From Cyanobium sp. ATX 6F1 (lineage in GTDB: Bacteria; Cyanobacteriota; Cyanobacteriia; PCC-6307; Cyanobiaceae), in assembly GCF_024346315.1 (NCBI RefSeq), contig NZ_JAGQCS010000005.1, positions 1 through 64,000 of the forward strand: a stretch of DNA of 64,000 bases, in the 5' to 3' direction. The position numbers and the translations under genes are program-made. Below the pieces are notes generated by a model, which saw only the letters and a list, made by a program, of their open reading frames with translations, did no database searches and had not been told where the DNA came from. Positions 54,518 through 63,466 of this stretch are shown one piece after another. Numbering within the stretch: position 1 is the first letter of the stretch; the number at the start of each line of letters is the position of its first letter.

Positions 54518-54544
54518 ACCCGCGGCCTCCGCCGCGGGTTTTTT
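54518..54544 (+). terminator. Rho-independent terminator behind the Amt remnant
   Basis: A 9-bp perfect stem (54518-54526 with 54531-54539), loop CTCC, runs into six T residues. It separates sfsA and the remnant from ispH. Confidence 0.92.
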
Positions 54545-54598
54545 CGTCCGCCCGGCCGGCGGTCCCCATAGAGTCGTCAGCAGCCTTGCCTGAACCAC

Positions 54599-55795
54599 GT
54601 GGATACCCGTGCTTTCAAGCGCTCGCTTCACCATTCAGAGCGCTACAACCGCCGGGGATTCGGTCGGGCCGAGGAGGTGGCGGGCAGCCTGGAGCAGGCC
54701 TACCAGAGCGATCTGATCGCCAGCCTCCGGGACAACGGTTATCAGCTTCAGCACGGTCGCCTGAGCGTCCGCCTGGCCGAGGCCTTCGGCTTCTGCTGGG
54801 GGGTGGAGCGGGCCGTGGCGATGGCCTATGAAACCCGCCGCCACTACCCCAGCGAGCGGATCTGGATCACCAACGAGATCATCCACAACCCCTCGGTGAA
54901 CGATCACCTGCGCGAGATGAACGTGCAGTTCATCGCCGTGGAGGAAGGGGTCAAGGATTTCTCCGAGGTGGGCACCGGCGATGTGGTGATCCTGCCGGCC
55001 TTCGGGGCCACGGTGCAGGAGATGCAGCTCCTCAATGAGCGCGGCTGCCACATCGTCGACACCACCTGCCCCTGGGTTTCCAAGGTGTGGAACACCGTGG
55101 AGAAGCACAAGAAACACGCCTTCACGTCGGTCATTCACGGCAAGGTCAAGCACGAGGAAACGCTCGCCACCAGCTCCTTCGCCGGCACCTACCTGGTGGT
55201 GCTCGACCTGACCGAAGCCCGCATGGTCTGCGACTACATCCGCGGCCACGGCGACCGCTCCGCTTTCATGGCCCGTTTCGCCAATGCCTGCTCCCCCGGC
55301 TTCGACCCTGACCGCGACCTGGCGCGGGTGGGGGTGGCCAACCAGACCACCATGCTCAAGAGCGAAACCGAGGAGATCGGTCGAATGTTCGAGCGCACGA
55401 TGCTTGAGCACTACGGCCCGACCGCGCTCAACGACCACTTCCTGGCCTTCAACACCATCTGCGATGCCACCCAGGAACGTCAGGACGCGATCTTCGCCCT
55501 GGTGGACGAACCGCTGGATCTGATCGTGGTCATCGGTGGCTACAACTCTTCCAACACCACCCATCTGCAGGAAATCGCCGTCAGCCGCGGCATCCGCTCC
55601 TTCCACATCGACACCCCCGAGCGCATCGGTCCGGGGAACCGCATCGAGCACAAGCCCCTGGGGGGCGAACTGGAAACCGTCGAGCCCTTCCTTCCCGCTG
55701 GCCCCCTGCGGGTCGGCATCACCTCCGGCGCCTCCACCCCTGACCGGGTGGTGGAGGATGTGATCCGCCAGCTGATGGCCCTCAGCGAAACCTGA
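54599..55795 (+). CDS. ispH: 4-hydroxy-3-methylbut-2-enyl diphosphate reductase
   Basis: Last MEP-pathway enzyme, a 4Fe-4S (3 Cys) protein making IPP and DMAPP for carotenoids, phytol and quinones. The 398-residue cyanobacterial/plant-type protein shows [35 protein letters not shown] and [18 protein letters not shown] with the three cluster Cys, plus [18 protein letters not shown]. The N-terminal ~60 extension is typical of this clade. GTG 54599 follows a strong terminator. Confidence 0.96.
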   Translation: MDTRAFKRSLHHSERYNRRGFGRAEEVAGSLEQAYQSDLIASLRDNGYQLQHGRLSVRLAEAFGFCWGVERAVAMAYETRRHYPSERIWITNEIIHNPSVNDHLREMNVQFIAVEEGVKDFSEVGTGDVVILPAFGATVQEMQLLNERGCHIVDTTCPWVSKVWNTVEKHKKHAFTSVIHGKVKHEETLATSSFAGTYLVVLDLTEARMVCDYIRGHGDRSAFMARFANACSPGFDPDRDLARVGVANQTTMLKSETEEIGRMFERTMLEHYGPTALNDHFLAFNTICDATQERQDAIFALVDEPLDLIVVIGGYNSSNTTHLQEIAVSRGIRSFHIDTPERIGPGNRIEHKPLGGELETVEPFLPAGPLRVGITSGASTPDRVVEDVIRQLMALSET

Positions 55796-55886
55796 TTCGC
55801 TGGCACAACCGCCACGGTTTCCCCTGGGTCAAGCCCCTAGATTGCCTCTCTCAGCTCCATCAGAACCCTTGGGAGACCGGAGCCCT

Positions 55887-56543
55887 TTGACCTCGTCTCC
55901 CACACGCACGGAACCGCCCACGGCCTCCGCCCCTGGGCTTCGCCTCAGCTCTGACGAACGGGTGCGCTGCTACCGGAGCGCGTTCGCCGATCTGATGGAG
56001 ATGTGCGCCCCATCCGAGCTGGTCACCCACTATCTCGATCGCCACGAGGGCTGGTTTCGTCGCTGCGCGGCGCCGATGAAGGTGGCGCCGATCGGTGCCA
56101 ACGGCTATGCCCTCACCCTGGGGCGCTTCGGCAACTTCGGCTTCGAGGTTGAGCCGAGCATCGGCCTGGAACTGCTGCCCCAGAGCGCCGGGGTGTACCG
56201 AATCGTCACGGTGCCCCTGGGGGCGGCCGGAGAAAGCGAGCCCAGCTCGCTCTACGACGTGGAGTTCAACGCCTCCCTGAGGCTGGTGGACTCGATCGAC
56301 GCCCTCGGCGATGCTCCGCCGGGCCCCCTCACCCAGGTGCGCTGGGAGCTTGATCTGAGCGTCTGGATCAAGCTTCCCAGCCTGATCGGGCTGCTGCCGG
56401 AGCCTCTGGTGCAGAGCAGCGGTGACCACCTGCTCCGTCAGATCGTGCGTCAGATCTCCCGCAAGCTCACCTGGAAGGTGCAGGAAGATTTCCACGCCGC
56501 CCACGACCTGGAATGCCCCCCCAGGCGCCGGGCGCAGTTCTAG
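55887..56543 (+). CDS. DUF1997 family protein
   Basis: A ~218-residue soluble protein with a START/Bet v1-like look: SDLMEM-type helix, LGRFGNFGFEVEPSIGLELLPQ, YDVEFNASLRLVDS, VRWELDLSVWIKLPSLIGLLPEPLVQSSGDHLLRQIVRQIS. DUF1997 occurs in cyanobacteria and plants; function is unknown, lipid binding a guess. TTG 55887 with a GGAG five bases upstream is preferred to TTG 55842. It follows ispH. Confidence 0.85.
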   Translation: MTSSPTRTEPPTASAPGLRLSSDERVRCYRSAFADLMEMCAPSELVTHYLDRHEGWFRRCAAPMKVAPIGANGYALTLGRFGNFGFEVEPSIGLELLPQSAGVYRIVTVPLGAAGESEPSSLYDVEFNASLRLVDSIDALGDAPPGPLTQVRWELDLSVWIKLPSLIGLLPEPLVQSSGDHLLRQIVRQISRKLTWKVQEDFHAAHDLECPPRRRAQF

Positions 56544-56553
56544 GGCAGGGGCC

Positions 56554-57015
56554 CTAGGCCGGTGGGCTCAGGATTTTCCCGACGATCTGAAGCCCGGTGA
56601 AGGTCTGCCAGAGGAACAGGGTCAGGGCTGTCATGTTCAGCCCCACATGCACCTTTCGGGCGATCAGGTTGCCCTGCTGGATCTGTGGCACCAGCGCCAC
56701 CGCCACGGTGATCAGCGCAGCGATCCCGAGGCCTGCGATCAGGTGCGGGGCGACGAACAGCTTGCCATTGTTGAGGTAGGTGACGGCCATGCCCCCGAAG
56801 CTGCCCAGCACCGTCAGCACCAGCACCAGGCTGCCCACCTTGAAATGACGCTGGGCGAACTTGCCCTTGATCAGTTCCTTGCGCTGTTCGGGCTCCGCCA
56901 GCCGGGTGCGCTTGGCCTTGATGCCCAGATACAACGCATAGAGCGAGAGGGCCCCCAGCACGGCCATCAAGAGCGGATGGACGAAATTCAGGGCAAAGGC
57001 GAGGGCGTCCGGCAT
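56554..57015 (-). CDS. DUF4079 family membrane protein
   Basis: A 153-residue protein with four TM helices in the cytochrome-b561-like arrangement: [59 protein letters not shown] and [18 protein letters not shown]. One His per helix (NFVHP, RHFKVG, APHL, KVHVG) suggests heme binding, though that is inference. It converges with DUF1997 and is read after purH. Confidence 0.85.
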   Translation of the reverse strand: MPDALAFALNFVHPLLMAVLGALSLYALYLGIKAKRTRLAEPEQRKELIKGKFAQRHFKVGSLVLVLTVLGSFGGMAVTYLNNGKLFVAPHLIAGLGIAALITVAVALVPQIQQGNLIARKVHVGLNMTALTLFLWQTFTGLQIVGKILSPPA

Positions 57016-57105
57016 GGGTGGTGGCGCAATCCAGCCGAAGCTAAACCGGCAGGCCCGTCCCGGGGCAAGCGCGAACGACGATCCCCTGCCTCCACGGAAG
57101 CGTGC

Positions 57106-58704
57106 TCAATGGAGAAAGTGGCGCCGCCCGGTGGTGACCATCGCCAGGCCCAGCTCATCGCAGGCGGCGATCGAATCGCCGTCGCGCACACTGCCCCCGG
57201 GCTGAATCACCGCCGCGATGCCGTGCTCCGCCGCCAGGCGCACCGTGTCATCGAAAGGGAAGAAGCCATCGCTGGCGAGCACCGCCCCTTGGGCCGCGCC
57301 GCCGGCCGCCTCCAGGGCGAGGCGGGCCGAGCCCACGCGGTTCATCTGACCGGCGCCGATGCCCAGGCTGCGGTTCGCTCGGGCCACGGCAATGGCATTG
57401 GAGCGCACATGGCGCACCAAGCGCCAGGCGAAACGGAGATCGTCGAACTCCTCGGCCGTGGGCGCCCGGCGGCTCACCACCTGCCAGAGCCGTTCATCGA
57501 CAGGCCTGTCATCGGGTTGTTGCACCAGCACGCCCCCGAGCACGCTGCGCAGTTGCTGATCGGCGGCCCGGCCGATCGCCGCCGGGCTCAGTTCCAGCAG
57601 GCGCAGGTTGCCCTTGGCCGCCAGCCGCTGCCGGGCCTCCTGGGAGAAGGAGGGCGCCACCACGCACTCCAGGAACAGGCTGGCCAGATGGGCCGCCGCC
57701 GCCCCGTCCACCGGCGTGTTCAAGGCCACGATCCCCCCGAACGCCGAGACCCGATCAGCCTCCAGGGCCCGCTCCAGGGCCTCGGCGGTGCTGGCGCCGG
57801 TGGCCACGCCACAGGGGTTGGTGTGCTTGACCACCACCGCCGCCGGCCGCTCGGCCCCGGGGGCACCCGAGAGGGCGTCGCCGTAGCCGAACTCGCGCAC
57901 GGTGGCGAGGGCGGCCTCCAGATCGATCAGGTTGTTGTAACTGAGCTCTTTGCCCTGGAGCTGCTCGGCGCCACCCCAACCGGCCCCAGGGGCCGAGAAC
58001 CACTGGGCGCTCTGGTGGGGGTTTTCGCCGTAACGCAGGCTCTGGCGCAGGGGCAGGGCGAGCTTGAAGACAGCGCCGCTGGTGGTGTCCTCAAGCTCCG
58101 AGCGGTCCGATGGGGAGGCGGCCAACCGCTCCCCCATCCAGGCACTGATGGCGGTGTCGTAGCTGGCGGTGTGGCGGAAGGCCTCCAGGGCCAGTTGCGC
58201 CCGGTAGGCCCCATCCACGGCTCCGGCCGCCAGGGCGGCCAAAAAACTGTCGTATTGGTCTGGGCTGGTGAGCACGGCCACATCGGTGTGGTTCTTGGCC
58301 GCCGCCCTCACCATCGCCGGCCCACCGATGTCGATGTTTTCGATCGCCATCTCCCAACTCACGGCTGGATCGGCCACCGTTTCCCGAAACGGATACAGAT
58401 TCACCACCACCACGTCGATGGCCTCGATCCCCTGGGCGACCAGATCCGCCTGGTGGGAGGGGTCCTGGCGCTTGGCCAGGATGCCGCCGTGGATGCGCGG
58501 GTGCAGGGTCTTGACCCGCCCACCGAGGATTTCCGGTGCCCCGGTGTGCTCGGCCACGCGGGTGACCGGCAGGCCCGCGGCCTCCAGGGCCGCCGCCGTG
58601 CCACCGCTGGAGAGCAGCCGGAAGCCGTGGGTGTGATGGAGCGCTTGAGCCAGCGGCACCAGACCCTGCTTTTCCGACACACTCAGAAGGGCAGTGGGCG
58701 CCAT
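57106..58704 (-). CDS. purH: AICAR transformylase / IMP cyclohydrolase
   Basis: Bifunctional enzyme for the last two steps of purine synthesis to IMP. The 532-residue protein has an N-terminal MGS-like IMP cyclohydrolase part (~1-195: [51 protein letters not shown]). The AICARFT part follows ([39 protein letters not shown], catalytic Lys-His in VKHTNP). Length is standard. It is divergent from the esterase gene. Confidence 0.97.
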   Translation of the reverse strand: MAPTALLSVSEKQGLVPLAQALHHTHGFRLLSSGGTAAALEAAGLPVTRVAEHTGAPEILGGRVKTLHPRIHGGILAKRQDPSHQADLVAQGIEAIDVVVVNLYPFRETVADPAVSWEMAIENIDIGGPAMVRAAAKNHTDVAVLTSPDQYDSFLAALAAGAVDGAYRAQLALEAFRHTASYDTAISAWMGERLAASPSDRSELEDTTSGAVFKLALPLRQSLRYGENPHQSAQWFSAPGAGWGGAEQLQGKELSYNNLIDLEAALATVREFGYGDALSGAPGAERPAAVVVKHTNPCGVATGASTAEALERALEADRVSAFGGIVALNTPVDGAAAAHLASLFLECVVAPSFSQEARQRLAAKGNLRLLELSPAAIGRAADQQLRSVLGGVLVQQPDDRPVDERLWQVVSRRAPTAEEFDDLRFAWRLVRHVRSNAIAVARANRSLGIGAGQMNRVGSARLALEAAGGAAQGAVLASDGFFPFDDTVRLAAEHGIAAVIQPGGSVRDGDSIAACDELGLAMVTTGRRHFLH

Positions 58705-58755
58705 CTCAATCGCTGAGGCTGCCGCCCCAACCTACGCAGCGAAGCTCAAGCGACC

Positions 58756-59367
58756 ATGGCCGACGACCAACTCAGAGCCGGCCCCGTCGGGGCCAGCCAC
58801 CGCCTGGTGCTGCTGCATGGCTGGGGGGCTGATGCCGACGACCTGCTGGAGCTGGGGGAGCTGCTCGTCGATGGCGACACCGAAGTGGTGGCCCTGCAGG
58901 CGCCGGAGCCCCATCCGCTGGGGGTGGGCCGCCAGTGGTACGACCTGCAGCCGATCGACTGGACGAAACTGCCGGCGGCGCGGGTGAACCTGAGGGAGCG
59001 ACTCAACACCCTGGGGGAGAGCGTGCCCCTGGGGCGCACCACCGTGCTGGGTTTTTCCCAGGGAGCTGCCATGGGTCTGGATGTGGCCAGTGGCCTTCCC
59101 ATCGCTGGACTGATCGCCTGCAGCGGCTACCCCCATCCGGACTGGCAACCACAGACGCCCCTGACGCGGGTGCTGCTCACCCACGGCACCGACGATCCGG
59201 TGGTTCCCTATGGGGCCAGTGAGGAAGTGGCCCGTCGACTGGAGGAAGCCAACGGCGACGTGGTGCTGCACGGCTTCGACGGCGGCCACACGATCGATCC
59301 AGCGCTGTTCCCTCTACTGAAAAGGTTCCTGAGGCAGAGCCGCTCAGCGACACAACCCCAGGAATGA
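58756..59367 (+). CDS. Alpha/beta-hydrolase, carboxylesterase/phospholipase type
   Basis: A 203-residue esterase of the YpfH/LYPLA class: LVLLHGWGADADDLLELGEL (oxyanion HGWG), TTVLGFSQGAAMGLDVASG (nucleophile Ser in GFSQGA), LLTHGTDDPVVPYGASEE (Asp) and GFDGGHTIDPAL (His). All triad residues are present. Substrate is unknown. It starts 51 bases from divergent purH and ends shortly before the convergent DUF3155 gene. Confidence 0.92.
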   Translation: MADDQLRAGPVGASHRLVLLHGWGADADDLLELGELLVDGDTEVVALQAPEPHPLGVGRQWYDLQPIDWTKLPAARVNLRERLNTLGESVPLGRTTVLGFSQGAAMGLDVASGLPIAGLIACSGYPHPDWQPQTPLTRVLLTHGTDDPVVPYGASEEVARRLEEANGDVVLHGFDGGHTIDPALFPLLKRFLRQSRSATQPQE

Positions 59368-59389
59368 TCCCTGGCGGAATCGAGCGCGT

Positions 59390-59761
59390 TCAGACGAAGG
59401 CGTACTCGTACTCCTCCATCTCCTCCCAGTCGTCGGAGCCCATGGACTCCAGGCCAGCAAAGAGAGTTTCCTCACCGATGCGATCGACGATCACCCGCAG
59501 AGAGGGGAACAGGAAATGGTTCTCCTCGGCGTACTGAGCGCTGAACAGCCCCTTTTCGCCCCAGAAGAAGCGATCGGTGGTGTGCTCGTTGCGACGCACG
59601 TTGAGAATGGCGGGTGCCGCCAGAGTGGACTCGGCGATGTAACGACGAGCTGCCGTGACGGGCTTGTGCTCGCCGGTCTCGAGGTTGTGGGTCGGCACAT
59701 GGGCCAGGACCCGTTGGCCGGCGAGACGACGACGACTGATCCGCTTGCGCTTCTTGGACAT
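59390..59761 (-). CDS. DUF3155 family protein
   Basis: A 123-residue protein: very basic N terminus MSKKRKRISRRRLAGQRVLA, then HVPTHNLETGEHKPVTAARRYIAE, NVRRNEHTTDRFFWGEKGLF and an acidic Tyr-rich tail EEMEEYEYAFV. DUF3155 is a cyanobacterial family without known function; the basic head could bind nucleic acid. ATG 59761 is chosen over an upstream start. Its leader reads through the structured intergenic region. Confidence 0.88.
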   Translation of the reverse strand: MSKKRKRISRRRLAGQRVLAHVPTHNLETGEHKPVTAARRYIAESTLAAPAILNVRRNEHTTDRFFWGEKGLFSAQYAEENHFLFPSLRVIVDRIGEETLFAGLESMGSDDWEEMEEYEYAFV

Positions 59762-60128
59762 ACAACCACTCCCGTTCAAGGGAGGCTTAAAAAGGGACAG
59801 GGTGGGTGGACGCTGGGCGCACCACCACGGCAGAGGCCCCCCGATGGGGGAGGTCCGGCACGCCCATACATTCAGTCAGTCCGAGGGGGTCCGGAGAATC
59901 CGAGCCGTGACCCACTGACCTGGGGAGAGGTCAGTGGCGACAGAGAGGGGCGTCCGCCTCTGCTGTAACCTTGGCGCAAGCGAATCGCAACAAGGCGGTC
60001 ACGACAGGAATCCGCGGTCCGCTTCCGGGCTGCGAAGTATTGGTCGATACTGCCACCCTAAGACTTTTTCCTGGATTTCCAACATCCGATCGGGAAATTC
60101 ATTCGCCCTTCCGCGGCCGAGTCCCTGA
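59762..60128. other. Structured intergenic region between DUF3155 and the histidine kinase
   Basis: A 367-base gap that should hold divergent promoters. It contains a perfect 10-bp hairpin (59912-59921 with 59928-59937, loop GGGGAG) and a second hairpin next to it (59941-59945 with 59958-59962). An extra GTCAGT at 59875-59880 could pair with ACTGAC at 59914-59919 and compete with the first hairpin. No T run follows, so it is not a plain terminator. No ORF convinced me. Confidence 0.6.
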
Positions 60129-61280
60129 ATGCAGGTCTCCGAAAGGTTTCTTGCCCTGCTCCAGCAGCAGCTGGCCCAGTTCACGGACCGCCTGGACCTC
60201 CGTTCGCTGGTGGTCTACCTGGCCCTGCCCACTCCCGAGGGCAAGCCCGCGCTGGTGCCGGTGGGCTCCTGGCCCCTCGATGGAACCCCTCTGCCACCAG
60301 TTGAAAACGACACCGAGCTGCGCCTGCCGGATGCCCAGCGCCGCTGGCTGGCCCTGCGCCATGAACAGGTGCTGCTGGGGGCCCTGCGGGTGGAGACCAA
60401 CCAGCTGCCCTGGTCCGAACCCCTGACCCAGCGCCTGCAGGCCACCGCCAACGGCCTCACCCTGGCCCTCTGCCTCGACCTGGAGCAGCAGCGCCTGCGT
60501 GATCAACTCCTGCGCCAGGACCAGCAGCTCCGCCTGCTGGTGCACCAGCTGCGCAATCCCCTGGCGGCCCTGCGCACCTTCGGTCAGTTGCTGCTGCGCC
60601 GGCTTGACGGTGATCAGGCCAACCGCCTGCTGGTGGAGGGCCTCTTGGCCGAAGAACAGCAGCTGAACCGCTACGTGGACGCGATCGATCGACTGGCGGG
60701 CCCGCTGCAGCTGGCTCCAGGGCCGGCGGAACCCCAACCGCTGCTGCTCCCCCCCTCGCTCACCAACGCGGGCGCGCGCGACCTGCAGGATCTGCTGAGC
60801 CCGCTGCTGCAACGGGCCGCGGCCACCGCGTCGCTCCAGGGGCGCCGCTGGCGTTCCAGCGATCCACTCCCCCCCTGGCGCGGAGATGCCGGGGCCGTGG
60901 CCGAAATCCTGGCCAACCTGCTGGAGAACGCCTTCCGCTACAGCCCCCCGGGGGCGGAGGTCGGCCTGCTGGCCCAACCCCTTGGGGCGGGCCTTCGACT
61001 CACGGTCTGGGATGGCGGCGCGGCGATCGAAGCGGGTGAACGGGAGGCGATCTTCGGCCGAGGCGTGCGGGGCGCCCGCGGCAACGGCAGCAGCGGCACC
61101 GGACTGGGGCTGGCCCTGGCACGGGATCTGGCCCGTTCCCTCGGCGGCGACCTGCAACTGGTGGTTCCGCCGGCGGCGCTGGATCCGGCCCTGCCGGCTG
61201 AGGGCAATGCCTTCACCCTGGAGCTGCCGGCGGCCACGGGGGCGCTCACGCCCAGCCCAGCACCACCAGCAGGGCCGTGA
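60129..61280 (+). CDS. Soluble sensor histidine kinase
   Basis: A 383-residue kinase without TM helices. The N-terminal ~125 residues may be a degenerate GAF-like sensor, followed by a HisKA helix with the phospho-acceptor in LVHQLRNPLAALRTFGQLLL. The HATPase_c part has N box EILANLLENAFRYSPP, G1-like VWDGGAAI, F box AIFGRGVRG and G2 GSSGTGLGLALARDLARSLGG. The HQLRNPL-ALRTF block and layout recall cyanobacterial Hik2/CSK-type kinases; identity is not certain. G1 lacks the usual Asn/Pro. No response regulator is nearby; the 3' end overlaps convergent cobS by 35 bases. Confidence 0.9.
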   Translation: MQVSERFLALLQQQLAQFTDRLDLRSLVVYLALPTPEGKPALVPVGSWPLDGTPLPPVENDTELRLPDAQRRWLALRHEQVLLGALRVETNQLPWSEPLTQRLQATANGLTLALCLDLEQQRLRDQLLRQDQQLRLLVHQLRNPLAALRTFGQLLLRRLDGDQANRLLVEGLLAEEQQLNRYVDAIDRLAGPLQLAPGPAEPQPLLLPPSLTNAGARDLQDLLSPLLQRAAATASLQGRRWRSSDPLPPWRGDAGAVAEILANLLENAFRYSPPGAEVGLLAQPLGAGLRLTVWDGGAAIEAGEREAIFGRGVRGARGNGSSGTGLGLALARDLARSLGGDLQLVVPPAALDPALPAEGNAFTLELPAATGALTPSPAPPAGP

Positions 61281-62034
61281 GGAGCAGGGCCAGGGAGGCA
61301 CTCCATTCCACGCAGGCGCCATAGCTGTCGCCGCTGTGGCCCCCCAGCCGGCGCCCGAGACCCAGGGGCACCAGCAGCGCGGGGATTACGCCGCTCCAGA
61401 GCACCCAGGGCCAGGCGCCCATGGCCCCCAACCCGGCCCAGAAGCCCCACAGCACCAAGGTGGGCCTCAGCTCTCGCCCCAGCCCCCGCCAGTGGCGGCG
61501 ATGGAACCCCGCCGTCCCCTCTGCTTCCGGGCGCAGGTAAGGGAACCACTCGATCGCCACCAGGGGGGCGATCCGCCCCCACACCGACGCCGCCACCAGG
61601 GCCGCCGGCACGGCCGGTGGCGCCAGGGCCGCCAGGGTGACCAGGGCCGCGCTGCGGAGCAACAGCGCCTGCACCAGGGCCTGCACGCCTGCGGCCCCCA
61701 CCCGGCTGTCCGCCATCGCCTCCAGGCAGCGCTCCCCCGCCCCGAGGCCATCGGCGGTGTCCATGGCCCCATCCATGTGCAGCCCCCCGGTGAGCCAGAG
61801 CTCCAGGGCGATCACCAGGGCCACCTGGGCGGCCACGGGAATCCGGCCGTCACTCGCCCACCACAGCAACCCTTGAACGGCGCCGATCGCCAGGCCGATC
61901 CAGGGGGCGAAGCGGGCGATGCGCTCGAAGCGCGGCCGCGGCCAGGGGCCCAGGGGCAGAACGCTGTAAAAGACCCAGGCGCCGGCCAGATCCTCCAGCC
62001 AGCGGGGGGCAGGCCATGGCCGCTGCGGGGGCAT
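61246..62034 (-). CDS. cobS: Adenosylcobinamide-GDP ribazoletransferase
   Basis: Cobalamin (or pseudocobalamin) synthase joining the lower nucleotide to adenosylcobinamide-GDP. The 262-residue membrane protein has the Asp-rich motif [65 protein letters not shown] and C-terminal [15 protein letters not shown], all family marks. ATG 62034 is chosen; tgt starts 74 bases away on the other strand. Confidence 0.94.
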   Translation of the reverse strand: MPPQRPWPAPRWLEDLAGAWVFYSVLPLGPWPRPRFERIARFAPWIGLAIGAVQGLLWWASDGRIPVAAQVALVIALELWLTGGLHMDGAMDTADGLGAGERCLEAMADSRVGAAGVQALVQALLLRSAALVTLAALAPPAVPAALVAASVWGRIAPLVAIEWFPYLRPEAEGTAGFHRRHWRGLGRELRPTLVLWGFWAGLGAMGAWPWVLWSGVIPALLVPLGLGRRLGGHSGDSYGACVEWSASLALLLTALLVVLGWA

Positions 62035-62107
62035 GGCCTGCCACACGGAAGGCTCTGATCCTGCCGCGGCGCGGCCTAGGTTCGAAAGCTGCCCCCGCCT
62101 GCCTGCC

Positions 62108-63250
62108 TTGACCCGCCCGGCTGACGGGGCCGCCTTCGCCTTCGAGATCACGGCCCGTTGCCCCCGCACCCGGGCCCGCACCGGCCGCTTCCACACCCCC
62201 CATGGCGTGGTGGGAACCCCTCGGTTCATGCCCGTCGGCACCGCCGCCACGGTGAAGGGCGTGACCGCCTCCCAGCTCGGCGCCACCGGCGCCCAGATGG
62301 TGCTGGCGAACACTTACCACCTGCACCTGCAGCCGGGCGAGCAGGTGGTGGAAGAGGCCGGCGGGCTGCACCGCTTCATGGGCTGGGAGGGCCCTTTGCT
62401 CACCGATTCAGGCGGCTTCCAGGTGTTCAGCCTCGGGGCGATCAATCGCATCGACGACCACGGCGTGGTGTTTCGCTCCCCCCGGGACGGGGCCCGGATC
62501 ACGCTCACACCAGAGCGCTCGATGGAGATCCAGATGGCCCTGGGCGCCGATGTGGCGATGGCCTTCGACCAGTGCCCCCCCTATCCAGCCAGCGAAAACG
62601 ACGTGGCCGAAGCCTGCACGCGCACCCAGCGCTGGCTGGAGCGCTGCTGCGCCGTCCACAGCCGCGGCGACCAGGCCCTGTTCGGCATCGTGCAGGGGGG
62701 CGTCTTCCCCCATCTGCGCGAGCGCTCCCTGCGGGAGGTGGCGTCTTTCGACCTGCCGGGCCTGGCCGTCGGTGGGGTGAGCGTGGGCGAACCGGTGGAG
62801 GAGATGCACCGCATCGTGCGCCAACTGGGGCCCCTGCTGCCGGAGCGCAAGCCCCATTACCTGATGGGGGTGGGCAGCCTGCGGGAGATGGCGATCGCCG
62901 TCGCCCAGGGCATCGACCTGTTCGACTGCGTACTGCCCACCCGCCTCGGGCGCCACGGCACGGCCCTGGTGGGGGGCGAGCGCTTCAACCTGCGCAACGC
63001 CCGTTTCCGCCACGACCACACGCCCCTTGATCCGAGCTGCCCGTGCGTGGCCTGCCGCGGCCACAGCCGTGCCTACCTGCACCACCTGGTGCGCAGCGAG
63101 GAAATGCTGGGGCGCACCCTGCTCAGCCTGCACAACCTCACCCAGCTGATCCGCTTCACCGACGCCATGGCCCGGGCGATCGCCGAGGGGATCTTTTCGG
63201 AGGATTTCGCTCCCTGGGAACCGGCCTCTACGGCCGCACACACGTGGTAG
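62108..63250 (+). CDS. tgt: Queuine tRNA-ribosyltransferase
   Basis: Exchanges G34 for preQ1 in tRNAs with GUN anticodons. The 380-residue TIM-barrel protein shows [49 protein letters not shown] (general base Asp), [20 protein letters not shown] and the catalytic Asp region [17 protein letters not shown]. The zinc site is [20 protein letters not shown] 62108 gives the usual N terminus. psbK follows 32 bases later. Confidence 0.96.
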   Translation: MTRPADGAAFAFEITARCPRTRARTGRFHTPHGVVGTPRFMPVGTAATVKGVTASQLGATGAQMVLANTYHLHLQPGEQVVEEAGGLHRFMGWEGPLLTDSGGFQVFSLGAINRIDDHGVVFRSPRDGARITLTPERSMEIQMALGADVAMAFDQCPPYPASENDVAEACTRTQRWLERCCAVHSRGDQALFGIVQGGVFPHLRERSLREVASFDLPGLAVGGVSVGEPVEEMHRIVRQLGPLLPERKPHYLMGVGSLREMAIAVAQGIDLFDCVLPTRLGRHGTALVGGERFNLRNARFRHDHTPLDPSCPCVACRGHSRAYLHHLVRSEEMLGRTLLSLHNLTQLIRFTDAMARAIAEGIFSEDFAPWEPASTAAHTW

Positions 63251-63282
63251 CGTCCGATTTCAGACCTTGTTCACCTTCCGGG

Positions 63283-63426
63283 ATGGTCGCTTTCAATCTG
63301 CATCTGCTGGCCCAGCTACCTGAGGCCTATCAGGCCTTCGGTCCCCTGGTCGACATCCTGCCGATCATCCCCCTGTTCTTCCTGCTGCTCGCCTTCGTGT
63401 GGCAGGCCTCGGTGGGCTTCCGCTGA
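63283..63426 (+). CDS. psbK: Photosystem II PsbK precursor
   Basis: A 47-residue precursor: a short leader [10 protein letters not shown] is cleaved before [20 protein letters not shown] (mature KLPEAYxxFxPLVDxLPxIP in most species), then [17 protein letters not shown]. PsbK is a peripheral single-span PSII subunit near CP43. The LPEAY-F-PLVD-LP-IP block is diagnostic. It follows tgt closely. Confidence 0.97.
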   Translation: MVAFNLHLLAQLPEAYQAFGPLVDILPIIPLFFLLLAFVWQASVGFR

Positions 63427-63466
63427 GCCAGCTATTGGGAGGCGTCGGTGGCTTCAGCCTCGACCC

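Noticed and set aside
56422-58716. 764-residue plus-strand open frame over DUF4079 and purH
   Set aside because: Antisense shadow of purH; no motif and no plausible start.
59912-59937. Terminator of a gene upstream of the histidine kinase
   Set aside because: The hairpin is strong but has no T run on either strand, and the flanking genes diverge, so no transcript should end here.
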